Source of the DNA: Methanoregula sp. | GTDB taxonomy: Archaea > Halobacteriota > Methanomicrobia > Methanomicrobiales > Methanospirillaceae | Assembly (NCBI GenBank): GCA_003157895.1 | Contig: PMKW01000134.1 | Span: 5,892 to 16,017, forward strand | Direction: 5' to 3' | Length of the DNA stretch: 10,126 nt | Shown: piece after piece, positions 6,585-10,126 of the stretch | How positions within the stretch are numbered: position 1 is the first letter of the stretch | Layout: each line of letters opens with the position of its first letter | Made by a program: the position numbers and the translations under genes | Notes under the pieces: model-generated | The model's database searches: none | What the model was told of the DNA's origin: nothing | What the model saw: only the letters and a program-made list of their open reading frames with translations

Positions 6585-7292
6585 ATGCATGTGCTAGCCT
6601 TCATAGAGGAGATGGAGCGGCTCGCCCCTCCCTGCCTTGCCGAAGATTTCGATGCAGGAAAGATCGGCCTGATTGTTGAGGGGAAGGATACGGTTGATAC
6701 GGTCTGTTGTGCGCTGGACGCCACCCCCTCCGTGGTGAAACGGGCAGTTGCCGCACACGCCGGTATGCTTCTCGTCCACCACACGCCGCTCTGGACGCCG
6801 CTGACCTCCCTTACCGGCCCGACCGCGACCCTCATGCGCGACGTGCTCGCGTCCGGCCTGAATATCTATGTCATGCACACCAATTTCGACCATGCCGAGA
6901 GTGGCGTAAACGACGCTCTCGCTGAACTCCTCACGCTTACCAATATCGAACCCATGACGCTTGGTCTTGTAGGCGACTGCCCGCTGTCTCTCAAAGAGAT
7001 CGCCCGGCGCCTTGGCTGCCCGGTACGGGTCTGGGGGAAGATCCGGAAACTGGAAAAACTGGCGGTTGTTGGCGGGAGCGGTTTTGATCCCGCATTCCTG
7101 GCCGAGGCAAAGGAACGGTACGCCGATGCCCTCCTTTCAAGCGAACTGAAGCATTCTGTCTATCGGGCGTCACCTCTTCCCTGCATCGAGGCAACCCATT
7201 ATGCGCTTGAATCCCCTTCCATGAAAAGGCTCGCTGCACAGAAAGGCTGGCAGTTCATTGACGATACACCTGTGCTGCACACCATACCATGA
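6585..7292 (+). CDS. Nif3-like dinuclear metal-centre protein
   Basis: A 235-residue protein of the Nif3/NIF3-like (YbgI, DUF34) family, widespread toroidal hexamers that hold two metal ions per subunit. The metal ligands are all visible: His65-His66 (LLVHHTPLW), Asp102 (MHTNFDHAESG), and His205 and Glu209 (ATHYALES); Glu187-His190 in SSELKH sits where the family's GE/D-xxH stretch falls. The physiological role is unsettled; the 'GTP cyclohydrolase 1 type 2' label attached to some homologs is weakly founded, and metal delivery or a damage-repair role has been suggested. I chose the ATG at 6585 because MHVLAFIEEMERLAP aligns with family starts and a TATA-like box lies 26 bases before it; the open frame further left is the reverse side of the COG1900 gene. 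Its stop overlaps the next gene as ATGA. Confidence 0.88.
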   Translation: MHVLAFIEEMERLAPPCLAEDFDAGKIGLIVEGKDTVDTVCCALDATPSVVKRAVAAHAGMLLVHHTPLWTPLTSLTGPTATLMRDVLASGLNIYVMHTNFDHAESGVNDALAELLTLTNIEPMTLGLVGDCPLSLKEIARRLGCPVRVWGKIRKLEKLAVVGGSGFDPAFLAEAKERYADALLSSELKHSVYRASPLPCIEATHYALESPSMKRLAAQKGWQFIDDTPVLHTIP

Positions 7293-7618
7293 GCGAGATC
7301 TGGGACCGGCTGAAAGAGAAGCCGGAGTTAAATGAGGAGATCCGCAAAGAGATCGTATCCGCGTTCGGCCGGAAGGGAACATCCGCCCTTGAGGCAATCG
7401 ATCTCGGGCGGGTGAAGAAATACCTGGACTTTTTCGTGGTCGAGGGGAAGACAGCCTCCTATATCGTTGAAGACGATTTTTGCACCTGTGGGGATTTCCT
7501 GTACCGGGGCCGGGCCTGCTGGCACCTGCTCGCGGTGCGGCTCGCACGGAAGACGGGGCGGTACGAGAGAGTTGATGGATGGTACCAGGAGATAGTGAAG
7601 GGGAAGGCGGGAAAATAA
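7289..7618 (+). CDS. Small SWIM zinc-finger protein
   Basis: A 109-residue basic, cytoplasmic protein. The SWIM signature CxC...CxH is complete: Cys65, Cys67 (DDFCTCGDF), Cys77 and His79 (RACWHLLAVRLA). SWIM fingers bind zinc and mediate DNA or protein contacts; stand-alone archaeal versions of this size (COG5431-like) have no settled function. The N-terminal ~60 residues are helical with a β-hairpin leading into the finger (YLDFFVVEGKTASYIV). The start codon overlaps the stop of the nif3-like gene as ATGA, so the two are surely co-transcribed and translationally coupled, and a functional link between a metal-centre protein and a zinc-finger protein is plausible. A hairpin terminator follows three bases after the stop, closing the operon. 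Identification of the domain is strong, the job unknown. Confidence 0.87.
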   Translation: MSEIWDRLKEKPELNEEIRKEIVSAFGRKGTSALEAIDLGRVKKYLDFFVVEGKTASYIVEDDFCTCGDFLYRGRACWHLLAVRLARKTGRYERVDGWYQEIVKGKAGK

Positions 7619-7620
7619 TT

Positions 7621-7642
7621 CTGGAAAAGATTCCGGTTTTTT
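7621..7642 (+). terminator. Hairpin plus T-tract terminator of the nif3-SWIM operon
   Basis: CTGGAA (7621-7626) pairs with TTCCGG (7631-7636), one pair being G-U, around an AAGA tetraloop, followed at once by six T residues (7637-7642). It starts three bases after the SWIM stop codon. This is a textbook intrinsic terminator shape and would also work as an archaeal U-tract terminator. Confidence 0.65.
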
Positions 7643-7839
7643 AATTGACATAATCCCGATGATTGGGATTGAGACCCTTTACCCCGGTTGTGAGAGGTGC
7701 AGCCGTCCCCGGTAAGGTACCCCCGCGGCGGCTTCAACTTCCCGTTTTTTCGTACAGGTAATTGCTCCGCCATGCCCCGAAAGGGCCCTGAAACAGGGAG
7801 GGCTCGCAACTCAATAAGGATCCCCTTAAATCGAATATT

Positions 7840-7994
7840 GACCTTCATACCACCACAAAGACAAGGGCAGCAGAAGTCGAAGAACCTGATGGTTATTCTC
7901 CTCTTTTATGGTCAGCCGACCTTCATGACGGGTACCCCCGAAGTCGAAGAATGCTTCGCGTTCTTCTCCACCATCGAGTCTGACGACTCTCTGG
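7840..7994 (+). repeat. Degenerate tandem repeat with hairpins upstream of alaS
   Basis: Three short blocks recur in the same order. GACCTTCAT is at 7840-7848 and 7918-7926, GAAGTCGAAGAA at 7873-7884 and 7940-7951, and TTCTCC at 7896-7901 and 7964-7969; the last two blocks keep nearly the same spacing (23 and 24 bases). In copy two GAAGAATGC (7946-7954) pairs with GCGTTCTTC (7958-7966) in a nine-pair stem around a UUC loop. In copy one AACC (7883-7886) pairs with GGTT (7891-7894). A further hairpin, GAGTC-TGAC-GACTC with flanking CCA/TGG pairs, follows at 7971-7994. CTTC at 7921-7924 could instead pair with GAAG at 7946-7949, which would compete with the nine-pair stem. It may be a structured leader, a small RNA or a decayed repeat. 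Confidence 0.4.
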
Positions 7995-8048
7995 AACAAC
8001 AAACTAATTACCGTTCGTAATCAACTGTACTGACGATTGTGATTATCC

Positions 8049-10126
8049 ATGCTTGAAGATGAATACCAGCTCGATTATTTCAAGACCCAGGGATTTACCC
8101 GGAAGATCTGTAAAAGCTGCGGGTCGGCGTTCTGGACCCGTGACGCTTCGCGGGAGATCTGCGGGGATGCACCCTGCGAGCCCTATAATTTCATCGGCAG
8201 CCCGGTCTTTAAGCCCCATACCCTTGACTCCATGCGCGAGGCCTACCTCTCCTTTTTTGAGAAGAACGGCCATACACGGGTAGAGCGGTACCCGGTGGTT
8301 GCACGCTGGCGGGACGATATCTACCTGACAATCGCTTCGATCGCGGACTTCCAGCCGTTCGTGACGAGCGGTGTTGTGCCGCCCCCGGCAAACCCGCTGA
8401 CGATCTCCCAGCCCTGTATCCGGCTCAATGACCTGGATTCAGTGGGAAAATCCGGGCGGCACCTCACTACGTTCGAGATGATGGCCCACCATGCCTTCAA
8501 CACCCCCAATGAGGAGATCTACTGGAAGGACCGGACGGTCGAGCTCTGCGACCAGTTCATCGCGTCTATCGGCGGGGATTTGAACCGGGTCACCTACAAG
8601 GAGAACCCCTGGATAGGCGGGGGGAATGCCGGGCCGAGCGTCGAAGTCCTGATCGGTGGTCTCGAAATTGCAACGCTCGTCTTCATGAGCCTCGGCCGGC
8701 AGAAGACGGAGGGCCCGGGCTACGAACTGAAGGGCGATATGTATTACCCGATGAAACTCCGGATCGTGGATACCGGCTATGGGCTCGAACGGCTGGTCTG
8801 GGCATCGAAAGGCTCGCCCACTATCTATGACGCGGTCTTCCCGGAGATGGTGAGCCGGGTGATGGGCGCTGCCGGGCTCTCCCACATGCTGGACAACAAG
8901 GAGTACACCAAGATCCTTTCCCTAAATGCAAAGTATGCCGGCCTCATGGACATTTCGGGAACGAACCTCTTCAACTTACGCAAGAAAGTCGCAGCAGCGA
9001 TCGATGTCTCTCCCGAGAAACTGGACAAGATGATCACCCCCATTGAGAAGGTGTATGCGATCGTTGACCATACCCGCTGCCTTGCCTATATGCTCGGCGA
9101 CTGCATCGTCCCCTCCAACGTGCGGGAAGGCTATCTTGCAAGGCTCGTGATCCGGAGGACCCTGCGGATGATGAACGAGCTGAAGATCCAGGAACCCCTT
9201 GCAGACCTGATCGAGCAGCAGACCGCGATCATCGGTGCAAAGAAGTTCGAGCAGGATATTTCTGTAGTGCGGGAGATCATAGAGCGGGAGACCGAGAAGT
9301 ATGCATCAACGCTCGAACGCGGCACCAGGATCGTCCAGAAGGTTGCAAAGACCTACAAGGCGAAAAGCGAGCGTGTCCCGCTTGCCGAGGTCATGACGCT
9401 CTATGATTCCCACGGCATCCAGCCGGAAATGATCAAGGAGATCGCAACAAAGGAGGGAGCGGTCGTTGACCTGCCGGATAACTTCTATTCCATGGTGGCC
9501 GACATGCACTCCGAATCGAAGAAGGAGGCCGAGGAGGACAAGACCGCGAAGTATGCGGACCGGCTGCGGGCCCTTCCCGCGACCAGGAAACTCTATTACG
9601 AGCAGCCGTCGGATGTCGAGTTCGAGGCGGTTGTGCTGGACTTCTTTGACGCATATGCAGTCCTTGACCAGACCCTCTTCTACCCGGAGGGCGGCGGGCA
9701 GCCTGCCGATACCGGCACGTTCATCGGTTCCGAGAGCATGGCGCAGGTCGACGGGGTTGTCAAGGTTGGCGAAGTGATCCTCCACCATATCGCCGGCGGG
9801 GTCGTACGGCGCGGGGAACGGGTCAAGGGCATGGTGGATGAGGAGCGGCGCTGGTCGCTGATGCGCCACCACACCGCAACGCACCTCCTCCTCCATGCCA
9901 CAAAGGAGGTGCTCGGGGCCCACATCCACCAGGCAGGGGCCCAGAAAGGCAGCGAGAGTTCCCGTGTCGATATCCGGCACTTCAAGCACATCACCCCCGA
10001 CGAACTCCACCGCATCGAGATCGCAGCAAACCGCATGGTTATGGCGGGCGTGCCGGTCGAGATCGAGGTTGAAGACCGGACCAAAGCCGAACAGAAGTAC
10101 GGCTTCTCGCTGTACCAGGGCGGGGT
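8049..10126 (+). CDS. alaS: Alanyl-tRNA synthetase, archaeal type (3' end cut off)
   Basis: 692 codons are present and the frame runs off the right edge; archaeal enzymes are about 900 residues, so roughly three quarters is here. It charges tRNA-Ala with alanine in the cytoplasm. Residues 1-50 carry the archaeal extension with a zinc ribbon (Cys21, Cys24, Cys38, Cys43). The class II catalytic core follows, with IRLNDLDSVGKSGRH (124-138), TFEMMAHHAF (141-150) and the motif 3 region GYGLERLVW (243-251). The editing domain starts near residue 580, with LFYPEGGGQPADTG and the metal-binding His608-x3-His612 (RHHTATHLL), which removes mischarged serine and glycine. The ATG at 8049 is chosen because MLEDEYQLDYFK matches archaeal family starts. 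No ribosome site precedes it, so the mRNA may be leaderless or short-leadered, unless the structured region upstream is transcribed. Confidence 0.97.
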   Translation, partial: MLEDEYQLDYFKTQGFTRKICKSCGSAFWTRDASREICGDAPCEPYNFIGSPVFKPHTLDSMREAYLSFFEKNGHTRVERYPVVARWRDDIYLTIASIADFQPFVTSGVVPPPANPLTISQPCIRLNDLDSVGKSGRHLTTFEMMAHHAFNTPNEEIYWKDRTVELCDQFIASIGGDLNRVTYKENPWIGGGNAGPSVEVLIGGLEIATLVFMSLGRQKTEGPGYELKGDMYYPMKLRIVDTGYGLERLVWASKGSPTIYDAVFPEMVSRVMGAAGLSHMLDNKEYTKILSLNAKYAGLMDISGTNLFNLRKKVAAAIDVSPEKLDKMITPIEKVYAIVDHTRCLAYMLGDCIVPSNVREGYLARLVIRRTLRMMNELKIQEPLADLIEQQTAIIGAKKFEQDISVVREIIERETEKYASTLERGTRIVQKVAKTYKAKSERVPLAEVMTLYDSHGIQPEMIKEIATKEGAVVDLPDNFYSMVADMHSESKKEAEEDKTAKYADRLRALPATRKLYYEQPSDVEFEAVVLDFFDAYAVLDQTLFYPEGGGQPADTGTFIGSESMAQVDGVVKVGEVILHHIAGGVVRRGERVKGMVDEERRWSLMRHHTATHLLLHATKEVLGAHIHQAGAQKGSESSRVDIRHFKHITPDELHRIEIAANRMVMAGVPVEIEVEDRTKAEQKYGFSLYQGG

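Larger units (their letters stand above)
7619..8048. other. Non-coding region before alaS
   Basis: About 430 bases without a convincing gene. Besides the terminator it holds an AATCCC/GGGATT inverted repeat (7652-7670), a second T6 run (7745-7750), small hairpins CCCTG-AAA-CAGGG (7786-7798) and TAAGG-ATCC-CCTTA (7815-7828), and the repeated hairpin-rich segment at 7840-7994 listed separately. A frame on the plus strand stays open from a GTG at 7697 to a stop at 8020, but its first half has codon use unlike the neighbours and it matches no family I know. TAATCA (8018-8023) and TGATTA (8040-8045) form an inverted repeat just before the alaS start. No Shine-Dalgarno sequence is visible before alaS; CTAATTA at 8004-8010 could be a weak TATA box. 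Confidence 0.5.

Noticed and set aside
7697..8020. Plus-strand open frame of 107 codons from a GTG, or a 43-codon version from the ATG at 7889
   Set aside because: The first half uses codons (AGA, CGA, ATA, TTA) rare in the neighbouring genes, there is no ribosome site, no family is recognisable, and the repeated sequence blocks fall in different reading frames. The last ~40 codons look more gene-like, so a tiny gene or a decayed gene end cannot be fully excluded.
9306..10010. Minus-strand open frame of 234 codons inside alaS
   Set aside because: It lies opposite the linker and editing domain of alanyl-tRNA synthetase, whose sequence is unmistakable.

Overview
The window looks like chromosomal DNA from a methanogenic archaeon, most likely of the order Methanomicrobiales (Methanoregula or a relative). 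I infer this from the archaeal-type alanyl-tRNA synthetase with its N-terminal zinc-ribbon extension, from the homocysteine/sulfide-assimilation gene set typical of methanogens (COG1900, NIL-ferredoxin and UPF0280/COG2122), from AT-rich TATA boxes placed about 26 bases before start codons (leaderless promoters), and from the moderately GC-rich codon use. No database search was possible, so the genus is a guess.

Layout, left to right. (1) Positions 2-2863, plus strand: the 3' part of a large gene for a receiver-domain protein with a coiled coil of about 600 residues, a disordered acidic linker and a small helical C-terminal domain. (2) 2864-3182: a non-coding stretch between convergent genes, with a T-tract and two clear inverted repeats. 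(3) 3183-3843, minus strand: a vapBC-type toxin-antitoxin pair whose TATA box lies inside a perfect inverted repeat. (4) 3895-6493, minus strand: a tightly coupled three-gene operon transcribed COG1900-CBS -> NIL/2x[4Fe-4S] ferredoxin -> UPF0280, with ATGA overlaps at both junctions. (5) 6494-6584: a short divergent promoter region with a perfect 7-base inverted repeat almost midway between the two start codons. (6) 6585-7618, plus strand: a Nif3-like dinuclear-metal protein overlapping (ATGA) a small SWIM zinc-finger protein, followed by a good hairpin-plus-T-tract terminator. (7) 7619-8048: non-coding, with a degenerate tandem repeat and several hairpins. (8) 8049-10126, plus strand: alaS, running off the right edge.

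How the genes fit together: the minus-strand operon is the methanogen route that moves sulfide into homocysteine. The COG1900 protein acts on aspartate semialdehyde through a cysteine persulfide, the ferredoxin supplies electrons, and the ApbE-like UPF0280 protein probably helps mobilise sulfide. The divergent Nif3-SWIM pair shares the intergenic control region and may be co-regulated. vapBC and the coiled-coil receiver protein are accessory.

Nothing here is an obvious wholly new system. The parts most worth a second look are the shared palindrome between the sulfur operon and nif3-like gene, the repeated hairpin-forming segment before alaS, and the receiver domain with histidine in place of the conserved lysine joined to a giant coiled coil.
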